From contig CCMO02000001.1 in the NCBI GenBank assembly GCA_000751295.2, forward strand, positions 434,001 through 498,000: a stretch of 64,000 nucleotides of DNA. The letters run 5' to 3'. Below, piece after piece: positions 52,391 through 61,117 of the stretch (positions are counted from its first letter, which is position 1; each line of letters opens with the position of its first letter). Below the pieces are notes generated by a model, which saw only the letters and a list, made by a program, of their open reading frames with translations, was not told the origin of the DNA and searched no databases. The DNA is from a bacterium YEK0313. Lineage in GTDB: Bacteria > Pseudomonadota > Alphaproteobacteria > Rhizobiales > Phreatobacteraceae. The position numbers and the translations under genes are program-made.

Positions 52391-53086
52391 ATGGCGAGCC
52401 TGACGACTGCCCCTGCCAGCCGGCGGAGGGTTACGAGCAGCCCCATGACCATGGCGGCCGAGGCCTATGCCCGGCTGGAAGAAATGATCATCCTCGGCAA
52501 GCTGACGCCCGACGTGCGCCTGTCCGAGCAGATGCTCGCGCAGATCCTCGGCCTCGGGCGGACCCCGATCCGCGAAGCCCTGCAGAAACTGCGCGAGAAC
52601 CATCTGGTCGACATTTTGCCGCGTTCCGGCGTATTCGTCACGCGGGTCGACTTCCGCAGCCAGCTCCTGGTGATGGAGGTCCGCCGCGAGCTCGAGCGTC
52701 TCGTCGCCCGCCGCGCCGCGCGGCGCGCAAACGAGGCCGAGCGGCATCGTTTCCTGCAGCTCGCCGAGGCCATGCGCGAGGTCGGCGAGAACCGCGACAA
52801 GCTCGGCCTGATGAAGGTGGACCGGCAGTTCAAGGAATTGTCGCTCGCCGCCGCCGCCAACAAGTTCCTCAGCGCGGCGCTGGCGCCGATCCACGCGCAT
52901 TCGCGGCGCTTCTATTTCACGCATCTCGAAACGACCAACGTGCCGATCGCGCTGTCGCATGCCGAGGCGATCGAGGCGATCGGCCGCGGCGACGAGGCCA
53001 TGGCGGTGGCCGCGACCGAAGGTTTCCTCGAGGCGATGGAAGCCTTCACCAAGGCGGTGATCACGGCGGAGCTCGCGGACGTCTGA
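52391..53086 (+). CDS. GntR-family regulator, FCD subfamily
   Basis: About 231 residues: winged helix (LSEQMLAQILGLGRTPIREA; REALQKLRENHLVDILPRSG) and an FCD effector domain with VRRELERLVARRAARRANEA. The ATG at 52391 follows GGGGAG; a TTG at 52388 is also in frame. It is divergent from the polyamine-type importer operon and presumably its repressor through the repeated TGACATGTTAG sites. Confidence 0.9.
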   Translation: MASLTTAPASRRRVTSSPMTMAAEAYARLEEMIILGKLTPDVRLSEQMLAQILGLGRTPIREALQKLRENHLVDILPRSGVFVTRVDFRSQLLVMEVRRELERLVARRAARRANEAERHRFLQLAEAMREVGENRDKLGLMKVDRQFKELSLAAAANKFLSAALAPIHAHSRRFYFTHLETTNVPIALSHAEAIEAIGRGDEAMAVAATEGFLEAMEAFTKAVITAELADV

Positions 53087-53354
53087 GCCGCGGCCCGTGA
53101 GTTCGGTCCGCGCATCGGGCAGCGCCAGTCCGCACATCTCGACGGGACCATCGCGCAGCTGGTGGCGGCGACCACCGGTCGTCCTGTGCGCGGCCTCCAG
53201 CACCTGCCTGCGCCCACTGGCGCGCGCGATGGGCAAGGCGCATCCTCGCGGGCCGCGCCACATCGGCGTCGCCATCCGCCGCCATGATGGCGGAGCGGCC
53301 CGGCAGCAGGACGCGCCGCGCGGCAGATGCCGAGACGAAAGGCAGGAGACAGCC

Positions 53355-53750
53355 ATGGACATCAAGCGCAGCGGCTCGCAGCCTTCGAACCCCGGCCCGG
53401 CCGACTGGTTCACCGGCACGGTGCAGGTCGAGCCCCTGTTCAACGCCCCCGAGCCGGCGCGCGCCGCGGGTGCGCGGGTGACCTTCCAGCCGGGCGCACG
53501 CACCGCCTGGCACACCCATCCGCTCGGCCAGACGCTGATCGTCACGGCCGGCACCGGCTGGGTGCAGCAGGAAGGTGGACCGGTCGAGGAGGTCCGGCCG
53601 GGCGATGTGGTCTGGTTCCCGCCCGGTGTCCGGCACTGGCACGGCGCGACCGCCACCGAAGCCATGACCCACATCGCCATCCAGGAACGGCTGGACGGCA
53701 GGACGGTCGACTGGCTGGAACAGGTCGACGCGGCCGACTATCACGGCTGA
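53355..53750 (+). CDS. Cupin protein, hydroxynitrile lyase (GtHNL)-like
   Basis: A 131-residue single cupin that follows, almost residue for residue in my memory, the manganese-dependent cupin hydroxynitrile lyase of Granulicella tundricola: DWFTGTVQVEPLF, PGARTAWHTHPLGQTLIVTA, EEVRPGDVVWFPPGVRHWHG and TEAMTHIAIQERLDGRTVDW. The metal ligands His53, His55, Gln59 and His94 and the active-site His106 are all present, as are Ala40, Val42 and Gln110. The natural role of the family is uncertain; many members are annotated as carboxymuconolactone-decarboxylase-linked cupins. AGGAG precedes the ATG. Confidence 0.85.
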   Translation: MDIKRSGSQPSNPGPADWFTGTVQVEPLFNAPEPARAAGARVTFQPGARTAWHTHPLGQTLIVTAGTGWVQQEGGPVEEVRPGDVVWFPPGVRHWHGATATEAMTHIAIQERLDGRTVDWLEQVDAADYHG

Positions 53751-53785
53751 GCGGCGGCGGCGCCGCCGCCCCGCGCCGTCCCGCC

Positions 53786-54970
53786 TCAGGCCTTGGCGCC
53801 CCAGTTCGGATCGTTCAGCACGTCGTCCTGGTGCTCGCCGAGCGCCGGCGAGGCGTGGCCGCCATAGAGATGCTCGCCGTTGATGACGATCGGCTGGCGC
53901 ACGCCCGGCAGCACGCCCGCTTCCGTCAGCGGCGCCGGCAGGTCGATGCGCATGCCGCGCGCGACGACCTGGGGATCCCTGAACACCTCGGGCACGGTGT
54001 TGATCGGGCCGACGGGCACCCCCGCCGCCTCCAGCCGCTCGATCAGGTCGGCCTTGGCGAAGGTCCTGGTGCGGGCGATCAGCAGCGCCATCAGCGCATC
54101 GCGGTTGATGACGCGCTGCTCGTTGTCGATGAAGCGCGGATCGTCGGCGAGCTCGGCGACGCCGAGCACCTCGCAGGTGCGGCGATATTGGCCGTCATTG
54201 CCGGTCGCCAGGATGATGTGGCCGTCGCTCACCGGCACCACCTGATAGGGCACGAGATTGGCGTGGGCATTGCCCATGCGCTTCGGCTCCGTGCCGGCGA
54301 TGAGATGGTTCATCGAATGGGTCTGCAGCAGCGCGACCTGGGTGTCGAGCAGCGCCATGTCGACATGGGCCCCCTCCCCGGTCGCGTCGCGATGGCGCAG
54401 CGCCGCCAGGATACCGACGGTCGCATAGACGCCGGTGAAGATGTCGGCATAGGCGACGCCGATCTTCTGCGGCTCGCCGTCGGGCGCGCCGGTCAGCGAC
54501 ATGATGCCGCCCATGCCCTGGATGATGAAATCGTAGCCCGGCCGCGGCGCATAGGGCCCGGTCTGGCCGAAGCCGGTGATCGAGCAATAGACGAGGCGCG
54601 GATTGACCTTTTTCAGGCTGGGATAGTCGAGACCATATTTGACGAGGCCGCCGACCTTGAAATTCTCGATCACCACGTCGGCATGGGTGGCGAAGCGGCG
54701 GATCGTCTCCTGGTCGGCCGCGCTGTTGAAATCGAGCGCGATCGAACGCTTGCCGCGATTGGTCGAATGGTAATAGGCCGAGCCGTGATAGCCGCCCTGC
54801 TTGTCCGCGACGAAGGGCGGGCCCCATTCGCGGGTATCGTCGCCGACCCCGGCCCGCTCGACCTTCACGACGTCGGCACCGAGATCGGCGAGCAGTTGAC
54901 CGCTCCACGGGCCGGCGAGCACGCGCGCGAGTTCGAGGACGCGGAGGCCCGCGAGGGGTTTCGTCGTCAT
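53786..54970 (-). CDS. Class III CoA-transferase (CaiB/BaiF), probable glutarate CoA-transferase
   Basis: A 394-residue family III CoA-transferase: PLAGLRVLELARVLAGPWSG at the N-terminus, LGADVVKVER, NRGKRSIALDF, VIENFKVGGLVKYGLDY, and probable catalytic Asp176 in GVAYADIFTGVYATVGILAA. It is 88 bases downstream of the glutaryl-CoA dehydrogenase gene on the same strand, the pairing of human SUGCT (succinyl-CoA:glutarate CoA-transferase) with GCDH, and common in bacteria. Glutarate activation is therefore the likely role. Confidence 0.87.
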   Translation of the reverse strand: MTTKPLAGLRVLELARVLAGPWSGQLLADLGADVVKVERAGVGDDTREWGPPFVADKQGGYHGSAYYHSTNRGKRSIALDFNSAADQETIRRFATHADVVIENFKVGGLVKYGLDYPSLKKVNPRLVYCSITGFGQTGPYAPRPGYDFIIQGMGGIMSLTGAPDGEPQKIGVAYADIFTGVYATVGILAALRHRDATGEGAHVDMALLDTQVALLQTHSMNHLIAGTEPKRMGNAHANLVPYQVVPVSDGHIILATGNDGQYRRTCEVLGVAELADDPRFIDNEQRVINRDALMALLIARTRTFAKADLIERLEAAGVPVGPINTVPEVFRDPQVVARGMRIDLPAPLTEAGVLPGVRQPIVINGEHLYGGHASPALGEHQDDVLNDPNWGAKA

Positions 54971-55058
54971 GGGGCGGCAAGCTCCTGCACGGCGGAAGGG
55001 GATGGGCGGAGAACTCCCCGCGCGGACGCGCCGCGCGGGAAGCAGGACGTGGAGCGCC

Positions 55059-56273
55059 TCAGAAGAAGGCCTGCAGGCCGGTGACAGCCCGGCCGAGGAT
55101 CAGCGCATGGACGTCGTGCGTGCCCTCGTAGGTGTTCACCGTTTCCAGGTTCTGGGCATGGCGCATGACGTGGTATTCGATCTGGATGCCGTTGCCGCCG
55201 TGCATGTCGCGGGCCTGGCGCGCAATATCCAGCGCCTTGCCGCAATTGTTCCGCTTGACCAGCGAGATCATTTCCGGCGCCGCGAGGCCCTGGTCGAACA
55301 GGCGGCCGACCTGGAGCGAGGCCTGCAGGCCGAGCGAGATCTCGGTCAGCATGTCCGCGAGCTTCTTCTGGTAGAGCTGGGTCTGGGCCAGCGGCCGGTT
55401 GAACTGCTTGCGGTCGAGGCCGTACTGGCGCGCCCGGTGGAAGCAGTCCTCGGCGGCGCCGAGCGCACCCCAGGAAATGCCGTAGCGGGCGCGGTTGAGG
55501 CAGCCGAACGGACCCTTCAGGCCGGAGACGTTGGGCAGCAGGTTCTCTTCCGGCACGATCACGCCGTCCATCACCACCTCGCCGGTGATCGAGGCGCGCA
55601 ACGACAGCTTGCCGCCGACCTTCGGGGCAGTGAGGCCCTTCATGCCCTTTTCCAGCACGAAGCCGCGGATCTTGTTGTCATGGGCCGCCGACTTGGCCCA
55701 GACCACGAAGACATCGGCGATCGGCGAATTGGAGATCCACATCTTCGAGCCGGTCAGCCGATAGCCGTCGGAAACCTTCTCGGCGCGGGTCTTCATGCCG
55801 GCCGGGTCGGAACCGGCATCCGGCTCGGTCAGGCCGAAGCAGCCGACCCACTCACCCGAGGCGAGCTTCGGCAGGTACTTCTTGCGCTGCTCTTCCGAGC
55901 CGTAGGCATAGATCGGATACATGACCAGCGAGGACTGCACACTCATCATCGAGCGGAAGCCGGAATCGACCCGCTCGATCTCGCGCGCCACCAGGCCGTA
56001 GCTGACATAGTTGGCGCCGGCACCGCCATATTCCTCCGGCACTGTCGGGCCGAGGAAGCCCATCTCGCCCATCTCATTGAAGATCGAGCGGTCGGTCTTC
56101 TCCTCCAGATACATGTCGGCGACGCGCGGCAGCAGCTTCTCCTGGGCGTAGCTGCGCGCGGCGTCGCGGATCAGCCGCTCGTCCTCGGTCAGCTGGCCGT
56201 TGAGCTGCAATGCGTCGTCCCAGGAGAAATCGGCAAGTTCCGGGCGATCCTTGGGCTTCAGTTGAGCGGCCAT
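55059..56273 (-). CDS. gcdH: Glutaryl-CoA dehydrogenase
   Basis: A 404-residue acyl-CoA dehydrogenase with the GCDH pattern: FNEMGEMGFLGPTVPEEYGG, GCFGLTEPDAGSDPAGMKTR, RARYGISWGALGAAEDCFHR, and the catalytic TYEGTHDVHALILGRAVTG with base Glu383. It oxidises and decarboxylates glutaryl-CoA to crotonyl-CoA. The start at 56273 is chosen because it gives the normal family length. It is divergent from a LysR gene, the usual GcdR-like arrangement. Confidence 0.93.
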   Translation of the reverse strand: MAAQLKPKDRPELADFSWDDALQLNGQLTEDERLIRDAARSYAQEKLLPRVADMYLEEKTDRSIFNEMGEMGFLGPTVPEEYGGAGANYVSYGLVAREIERVDSGFRSMMSVQSSLVMYPIYAYGSEEQRKKYLPKLASGEWVGCFGLTEPDAGSDPAGMKTRAEKVSDGYRLTGSKMWISNSPIADVFVVWAKSAAHDNKIRGFVLEKGMKGLTAPKVGGKLSLRASITGEVVMDGVIVPEENLLPNVSGLKGPFGCLNRARYGISWGALGAAEDCFHRARQYGLDRKQFNRPLAQTQLYQKKLADMLTEISLGLQASLQVGRLFDQGLAAPEMISLVKRNNCGKALDIARQARDMHGGNGIQIEYHVMRHAQNLETVNTYEGTHDVHALILGRAVTGLQAFF

Positions 56274-56416
56274 GGCTTTCAGGTCTCCTTGAGGTTCGCA
56301 TCCGGCAGGTCCGCGCCGCGGCCCGCCTTCGAGGTCTTGAGCACCTCTATCCATTCCATGCGACGCCTCTTACAGGTGGACGGCCCGCGGGAGAAGCGAC
56401 ATATTCGACCAAGATC

Positions 56417-56431
56417 ATTCCACGATGGAAT
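56417..56431. promoter_or_regulatory. Inverted repeat upstream of the LysR gene
   Basis: ATTCC-ACGAT-GGAAT is a five-base inverted repeat ending four bases before the LysR start (56436), in the gcdH-lysR intergenic region. It fits a LysR half-site pair for autoregulation. Confidence 0.4.
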
Positions 56432-56435
56432 AGAT

Positions 56436-57359
56436 ATGCTGCGCCGCGGCCTGCTTCCCGACATCGCCAACCTGCTCGCCTTCGAAGCCGCCGCTCGCCA
56501 TGGCAGCATATCCCGCGCAGCAGAGGAACTGCATCTGACGCAGAGCGCGGTCTCGCGCCAGATCCTGCACCTGGAGGCCAATCTCGGCGTCAGCCTGTTC
56601 CACCGGGTGCGCCGGCGCGTCGTGCTGACCGATGCCGGGCGCATCTATGCCGCCGAGCTGCGCCAGGCGCTCGCGGCGGTGTCGGACGCAACCCACCGGA
56701 CGATGGCCTATGCCGGCGCCGGCGGGGTCATCGACCTCGCCGTGCTGCCGACCTTCGCGGCGCGCTGGCTGATCCCCCGCCTCGGCGGCTTTCTGGCGCG
56801 CCATCCCGACATCATCGTCAACTGCACCGCGCGCGTCGCGCCGTTCGATTTCGGCCAGGAAGCCTTCGACGCGGCGATCCATGTCGGCCAGCCGGACTGG
56901 GCCGGTGCGGTGTGCGACCACCTGATGGTGGAGGAGAGCGTCACGGTCTGCAGCCCGGCCTACCGCAGGGCCCACCGGATCGAGCGGCCCGGCGACCTGA
57001 CCCGGCTCGGCCTCATCCAGCAGGCGACGCGGCCGACCGCCTGGGCCGAATGGTTCGACCAGGCCGGCGTCGATGCGCCGCAGGCGCTGCGCGGCCATCG
57101 CTTCGAGCAGTTCTCGATGGTGGCGGAGGCGGCGGCGGCCGGCATCGGCGTCGCCCTGGTGCCGCATATCCTGGTGGAGGCGGATCTCGCCTCGGGCCGG
57201 CTCGAGGTGCTGTTTCCGCAGACCCTCATCTCGACCAAGGCCTATTATTTCGTCTGTCCCGAGACCAAAGCCGAGGCGCCGCTGGTGAAGGCGTTCCGCG
57301 ACTGGATCGTCGCGGAAGCAAAGGAGCCCGGCAAGCAGCGGCTCGCCGGGCCCGGTTGA
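56436..57359 (+). CDS. LysR-family regulator, probable regulator of gcdH
   Basis: A 307-residue GcvA-like LysR protein: helix-turn-helix GSISRAAEELHLTQSAVSRQ (24-43), effector segments ARWLIPRLGGFLARHPDIIV and VAEAAAAGIGVALVPHILVE. It is divergent from gcdH, where GcdR-type activators are found in other proteobacteria. Activation by glutarate is a reasonable inference. The frame is open far upstream, but the ATG at 56436 starts the normal LysR fold. Confidence 0.88.
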   Translation: MLRRGLLPDIANLLAFEAAARHGSISRAAEELHLTQSAVSRQILHLEANLGVSLFHRVRRRVVLTDAGRIYAAELRQALAAVSDATHRTMAYAGAGGVIDLAVLPTFAARWLIPRLGGFLARHPDIIVNCTARVAPFDFGQEAFDAAIHVGQPDWAGAVCDHLMVEESVTVCSPAYRRAHRIERPGDLTRLGLIQQATRPTAWAEWFDQAGVDAPQALRGHRFEQFSMVAEAAAAGIGVALVPHILVEADLASGRLEVLFPQTLISTKAYYFVCPETKAEAPLVKAFRDWIVAEAKEPGKQRLAGPG

Positions 57360-57417
57360 CCGGCCGCCGCTTCTCCCGAAGCGGCGGCGCTCCGTCTCTA
57401 GCGCAAGACCCGACCGG

Positions 57418-58845
57418 TCACTGATGACCGAACATGGACTTGACCTCGAGGAAGTCCTCGAAGCCGTAGCGGCCCCATTCGCGGCCGTTGCCCGACTGCT
57501 TGTAGCCGCCGAAGGGCGCGGCGAGGTCGCCGCCGGCGCCGTTGATGTGCACCATGCCGGCGCGGATGCGGCGGGCGACCTGCCGGGCGTGGTCGAGATC
57601 ACCCGAGGTGACATAGCTCGACAGGCCGTAGACCGTGTCGTTGGCGATCTCGATCGCCTCCTCTTCCGAACGATAGGGCAGGATCGACAGGACCGGGCCG
57701 AAGATCTCCTCGCGGGCGATGGTCATGGTGTTGGTGACGTCGGCGAAGACGGTCGGCCTGACATAGTAGCCCTTGTTGAGGCCGGCCGGACGGCCCGGGC
57801 CGCCGGCAACGAGCCGCGCGCCCTCGGCAATGCCCTGCTCGATCAGCTTCTGGATCTTGGCGAACTGGATGTCGCTCGCGACCGGGCCGATGGTCGTGCC
57901 CTCGGCGCGCGGATCGCCGGCAATGGTCTTCTCGGCCACTTCGCGGGCCACTGCGATCGCCTCCTCCTGGCGGTCGGCCGGCACCAGCATGCGGGTCGGC
58001 GCGTTGCAGGACTGGCCGCTGTTGTTGAAGCAGGACCGGGCTCCGTGGGTGACCGCGCGGACGATGTCAGCGTCGGCCAGGATGATGTTCGGCGACTTGC
58101 CGCCGAGCTCCTGGGCGACACGCTTGACCGTGTCGGCCGCGGCCTTGGCGACCAGGATGCCGGCGCGGGTCGAGCCGGTGAACGACACCATGTCGATGTC
58201 CGGATGACTCGACAGGCGGTGGCCGACGGTGGCGCCGTCGCCATTGACCATGTTGTAGACGCCGGCCGGCACGCCGGCCTCATGCATGATCTCGGTGAAG
58301 ACGAGGCCGGACACCGGTGCGATCTCGCTCGGCTTCAGCACCATGGTGCAGCCGGTGGCGAGCGCCGGGCCGACCTTGCAGCCGATCTGGTTCATCGGCC
58401 AGTTCCACGGGGTGATCAGGCCGACCACGCCGATCGGCTCGCGCGTCACCATGGTCTTGTTGATCATCTCGTCGAATTCATAGGTCTTCAGCACTTCAAG
58501 CGCCTGGACGAGATGGCCGAGGCCGGCGCCGGCCTGGGCGGTCTTGGCGAGCGACATGGGCGCGCCCATCTCGCGCGAGATCGCCTCGGCCATGTCACCC
58601 GAGCGGCGCTTGTAGATCTCGATGACGCGCTCCAGGAGCTCGATGCGCTCCTTGCGGCTGGTGCGCGAGAAGGACGGGAAGGCCTTCTTCGCCGCGGCGA
58701 TCGCCTTGTCCGTGTCCTCGACGGTGCCGAGGGTGATCTTGGTGAAGGCCTCTTCGGTGGCCGGGTCGAACACGTCGAGCGTCACGTTGCTGATCGGGGC
58801 AACCCAGGCGCCGTCGATGTAGAATTGGAGATTGTGCTCAGACAT
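57418..58845 (-). CDS. NAD(P)-dependent aldehyde dehydrogenase
   Basis: A 475-residue ALDH: the Rossmann-type segment ITPWNWPMNQIGCKVGPALA, VSFTGSTRAGILVAKAAADT, the general-base Glu in AQELGGKSPN, nucleophile Cys in NNSGQSCNAPTRML, and FGPVLSILPYRSEEEAIEIA. It is downstream of a PuuR-like regulator gene and shares an operator type with the aminotransferase gene, so oxidation of an omega-amino or semialdehyde intermediate is likely. Homologous enzymes are often called betaine-aldehyde or gamma-glutamyl-aminobutyraldehyde dehydrogenase. Confidence 0.9.
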   Translation of the reverse strand: MSEHNLQFYIDGAWVAPISNVTLDVFDPATEEAFTKITLGTVEDTDKAIAAAKKAFPSFSRTSRKERIELLERVIEIYKRRSGDMAEAISREMGAPMSLAKTAQAGAGLGHLVQALEVLKTYEFDEMINKTMVTREPIGVVGLITPWNWPMNQIGCKVGPALATGCTMVLKPSEIAPVSGLVFTEIMHEAGVPAGVYNMVNGDGATVGHRLSSHPDIDMVSFTGSTRAGILVAKAAADTVKRVAQELGGKSPNIILADADIVRAVTHGARSCFNNSGQSCNAPTRMLVPADRQEEAIAVAREVAEKTIAGDPRAEGTTIGPVASDIQFAKIQKLIEQGIAEGARLVAGGPGRPAGLNKGYYVRPTVFADVTNTMTIAREEIFGPVLSILPYRSEEEAIEIANDTVYGLSSYVTSGDLDHARQVARRIRAGMVHINGAGGDLAAPFGGYKQSGNGREWGRYGFEDFLEVKSMFGHQ

Positions 58846-58879
58846 GGTCCGTTTCCTTCACTCTCGAGAGAGTCTCGAT

Positions 58880-58916
58880 TGCTCAAAATTTTATACATAA
58901 GCCCGGTCCCTGCCAA
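58880..58916 (-). promoter_or_regulatory. Promoter and operator of the aldehyde dehydrogenase gene
   Basis: On the minus strand TTGGCA (58916-58911), 17 bases and TAAAAT (58893-58888) form a promoter. The -10 overlaps AAAATTTTGAGCA (58880-58892 in plus orientation TGCTCAAAATTTT), which matches the left part of the perfect palindrome at 59604-59621. The same regulator probably acts at both. CTCTCGAGAG (58861-58870) is another palindrome in the leader. Confidence 0.6.
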
Positions 58917-58940
58917 TCGGGTCCGGCCTGTGCGTCACCA

Positions 58941-59528
58941 TCAAAGGTAGGGCGGCGTGCAGGCGCTGACCACCTCGCAGGGCTCAGTGCCGACATTCCT
59001 GAAACGGTGGGGGATCTGGCTGTCGAACAGATAGGCCTCGCCCGCCTTCAGCACCTTCACCGACTGGCCGACGGTGATCTCCAGCAGGCCGGAAATGACC
59101 ACCCCGCCCTCGCGCGAGGCATGGGCGAGCATGGCCTTGCCGGTATCGGCGCCGGGTTCGTAGACCTCGTGCAGGATCTGCAGATTGTGGGCGCGGGCAT
59201 CGCCCACCTGGCGGAAGGTGATCCGGCCCTTCCTGGCGGCCAGCGCTCCGGGAATCACCGAAGGGATGACCGAGGTGAGGTCGATCAGCTCGTCCGCGCT
59301 GAAGAACACCTTGTCCTCGCGCGGCGCCTCGGCGCTGAAGAAATCGACGAAGCTGACGGCGAGGCCGTCGAGGATCTTGCGCAGGGAGGCGACCGACGGG
59401 CTCGACTTGTTCTGTTCGACGGTCGCGATCAGGCCATGCGGCACGCCGGCCCGCGCGGCGAGTTCCCGCTGCGACAGGCCCGCCGTCGTCCGCAATTCCC
59501 GCAAGCGCGCCCCGACGTCGAAATCCAT
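58941..59528 (-). CDS. XRE/cupin regulator, PuuR-like
   Basis: A 195-residue protein with an N-terminal Cro/C1-type helix-turn-helix (LRELRTTAGLSQRELAARAG, about 9-28; NKSSPSVASLRKILDGLAVS) and a C-terminal cupin sensor domain (HEVYEPGADTGKAMLAHASR; AYLFDSQIPHRFRNVG). The architecture equals E. coli PuuR, repressor of putrescine use. The ATG at 59528 begins the helix-turn-helix domain; an upstream ATG at 59594 lies near the operator. It sits between the ALDH and aminotransferase genes it probably controls. Confidence 0.87.
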   Translation of the reverse strand: MDFDVGARLRELRTTAGLSQRELAARAGVPHGLIATVEQNKSSPSVASLRKILDGLAVSFVDFFSAEAPREDKVFFSADELIDLTSVIPSVIPGALAARKGRITFRQVGDARAHNLQILHEVYEPGADTGKAMLAHASREGGVVISGLLEITVGQSVKVLKAGEAYLFDSQIPHRFRNVGTEPCEVVSACTPPYL

Positions 59529-59603
59529 CCACCCGTCCCTTCCTGCCGGCTTCGAGGGAACAGCCCTCTGGCCAAAAGCATAGATGTCGTGCATTTTCCC
59601 GTC

Positions 59604-59621
59604 TGCTCAAAATTTTGAGCA
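59604..59621. promoter_or_regulatory. Perfect 18-bp operator between regulator and aminotransferase genes
   Basis: TGCTCAAAATTTTGAGCA is a perfect 18-base palindrome in the short space between the divergent regulator and gabT genes. Its left 13 bases recur at 58880-58892 over the ALDH promoter. This is the best-supported operator in the window; the adjacent PuuR-like protein is the obvious binder. Confidence 0.75.
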
Positions 59622-59671
59622 ACAGCTATTCACCGCGACGACGCGCCTGTCGACGCGAGAGGGAGATGACC

Positions 59672-60955
59672 ATGAGCACCCAAGACCTTGCAACCCGCCA
59701 GGCCGCAGCCGTGCCGCGCGGCGTCGCGACCAAGGGCGTCTACGCCGTGCGCGCCGAGAACGCGACGCTCTGGGACGCCAACGGCAAGAGCTATATCGAC
59801 TTCGCCGCCGGCATCGCCGTGGTCAATACCGGCCATCGCCACCCGGAGGTGATCGAGGCGGTGAAGGCCCAGCTCGATTCCTTCACCCATACCTGCTTCC
59901 ACGTCGCGCCCTATGAGAGCTATATCCGCCTCGCCGAGCGCCTGAACGCCGCCACCCCCGGCAACCACGCCAAGAAGACCATCCTGGTGACCACAGGCGC
60001 CGAGGCGGTCGAGAACGCCGTCAAGGCGGCGCGCCACTTCACCGGCCGCTCGGCGGTCGTCGCCTTCTCCGGCGCCTTCCACGGCCGGACCATGATGGGC
60101 ATGGCGCTGACCGGCAAGGTCTCGCCCTACAAGAAGGGCTTCGGCCCGTTCCCGGCCGAGGTGTTCCACGTCAGCTATCCGAAGACCTATCACGGCGTCG
60201 ACACCGCCCAGGCGCTCGCCAGCCTCAAGCAGCTGTTCGCGTCCGACGTCGATCCGGCGCGGGTCGCCGCCATCATCGTCGAGCCGGTCCAGGGCGAAGG
60301 CGGCTTCTACGTCGCGCCGGCCGACTTCCTGAAGGAGCTGCGCAAGGTCTGCGACGAGCACGGCATCCTGCTGATCATGGACGAGATCCAGACCGGCATC
60401 GCCCGCACCGGCAAGATGTTCGCCGCCGAGCATGCCGAGGTCGTGCCCGACCTCGTCACCATGGCCAAGGGCCTCGGCGGCGGCTTCCCGCTCGCCGCGG
60501 TCACCGGCCGCGCCGAGATCATGGACGCGGCCCAGCCGGGCGGCCTCGGCGGCACCTATGGTGGCAGCCCGGTGGGCGTCGCCGCGGCCCATGCGGTGCT
60601 CGATGTGATCGAAAAGGAAGACCTCTGCGCCAAGGCTGCCGCGCTCGGCGACATGATGATGGACAAGCTGAAGGAAATGGCCAAGCGCAATTCCTTCTCG
60701 GCAATCGGCGACGTCCGCGGCCTCGGCGCCATGGTGGCGTTCGAGCTGGTGAAGGATCGGGAGACCCGTGAGCCCGACGCCGCACTGACCGCCGCGCTGA
60801 TCGCCAAGGCCGAGGAAAATGGCCTCATCCTGCTGTCCTGCGGACCCGACGCCAATGTCATCCGGCTGCTCGCGCCGCTGACGACGCCGATGGACCAGGC
60901 CAAGAAGGGCATGGAGATCCTGGAAGCCTCGCTCGCCGCCGTCGTCAAGAACTGA
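59672..60955 (+). CDS. gabT: 4-aminobutyrate-type aminotransferase
   Basis: A 427-residue fold-type I, class III aminotransferase: AENATLWDANGKSYIDFAAG, VTTGAEAVENAVKAARHFTG, FSGAFHGRTMMGMALTGKV, EPVQGEGGFYVAP, PLP-binding Asp237 (IMDEIQTG) and Lys266 (TMAKGLGGGFPL). It transfers the amino group of 4-aminobutyrate (or 5-aminovalerate) to 2-oxoglutarate. GGGAG lies six bases before the ATG at 59672; another ATG is at 59666. With the ALDH it forms a semialdehyde route to succinate, or to glutarate if 5-aminovalerate is used, which would feed the GcdH module. Confidence 0.92.
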   Translation: MSTQDLATRQAAAVPRGVATKGVYAVRAENATLWDANGKSYIDFAAGIAVVNTGHRHPEVIEAVKAQLDSFTHTCFHVAPYESYIRLAERLNAATPGNHAKKTILVTTGAEAVENAVKAARHFTGRSAVVAFSGAFHGRTMMGMALTGKVSPYKKGFGPFPAEVFHVSYPKTYHGVDTAQALASLKQLFASDVDPARVAAIIVEPVQGEGGFYVAPADFLKELRKVCDEHGILLIMDEIQTGIARTGKMFAAEHAEVVPDLVTMAKGLGGGFPLAAVTGRAEIMDAAQPGGLGGTYGGSPVGVAAAHAVLDVIEKEDLCAKAAALGDMMMDKLKEMAKRNSFSAIGDVRGLGAMVAFELVKDRETREPDAALTAALIAKAEENGLILLSCGPDANVIRLLAPLTTPMDQAKKGMEILEASLAAVVKN

Positions 60956-61000
60956 CCGCAGCGAACGGCCGGGGCCGCGCCCCGGCTCGACCGGCCACGG

Positions 61001-61034
61001 AAAGGCCGCGTCCGGGATACCGGGCGCGGCCTTT
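61001..61034 (+). terminator. Rho-independent terminator after gabT
   Basis: AAAGGCCGCG (61001-61010) pairs perfectly with CGCGGCCTTT (61025-61034) around an inner CCGGG/ACCGGG hairpin, followed by a T-containing tail. It ends the gabT transcript and occupies the first part of the 322-base gap before the small secreted-protein genes. Confidence 0.85.
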
Positions 61035-61117
61035 CTTCATTGAAAGGCCCGGAGGTCTCGGCACCTCGAACTGGAAATTGCACGAACGCATACTTATACG
61101 GCAGTTTTCATTGTTAT

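Noticed and set aside
54969..57359. A 796-residue protein ending in a LysR domain
   Set aside because: The first about 490 residues are antisense to gcdH and of unlikely composition. The LysR fold starts normally at 56436.
58941..59528. Toxin-antitoxin antitoxin of the XRE type
   Set aside because: The C-terminal cupin sensor and the flanking ALDH and aminotransferase genes fit a PuuR-like metabolic repressor; there is no small toxin gene adjacent.
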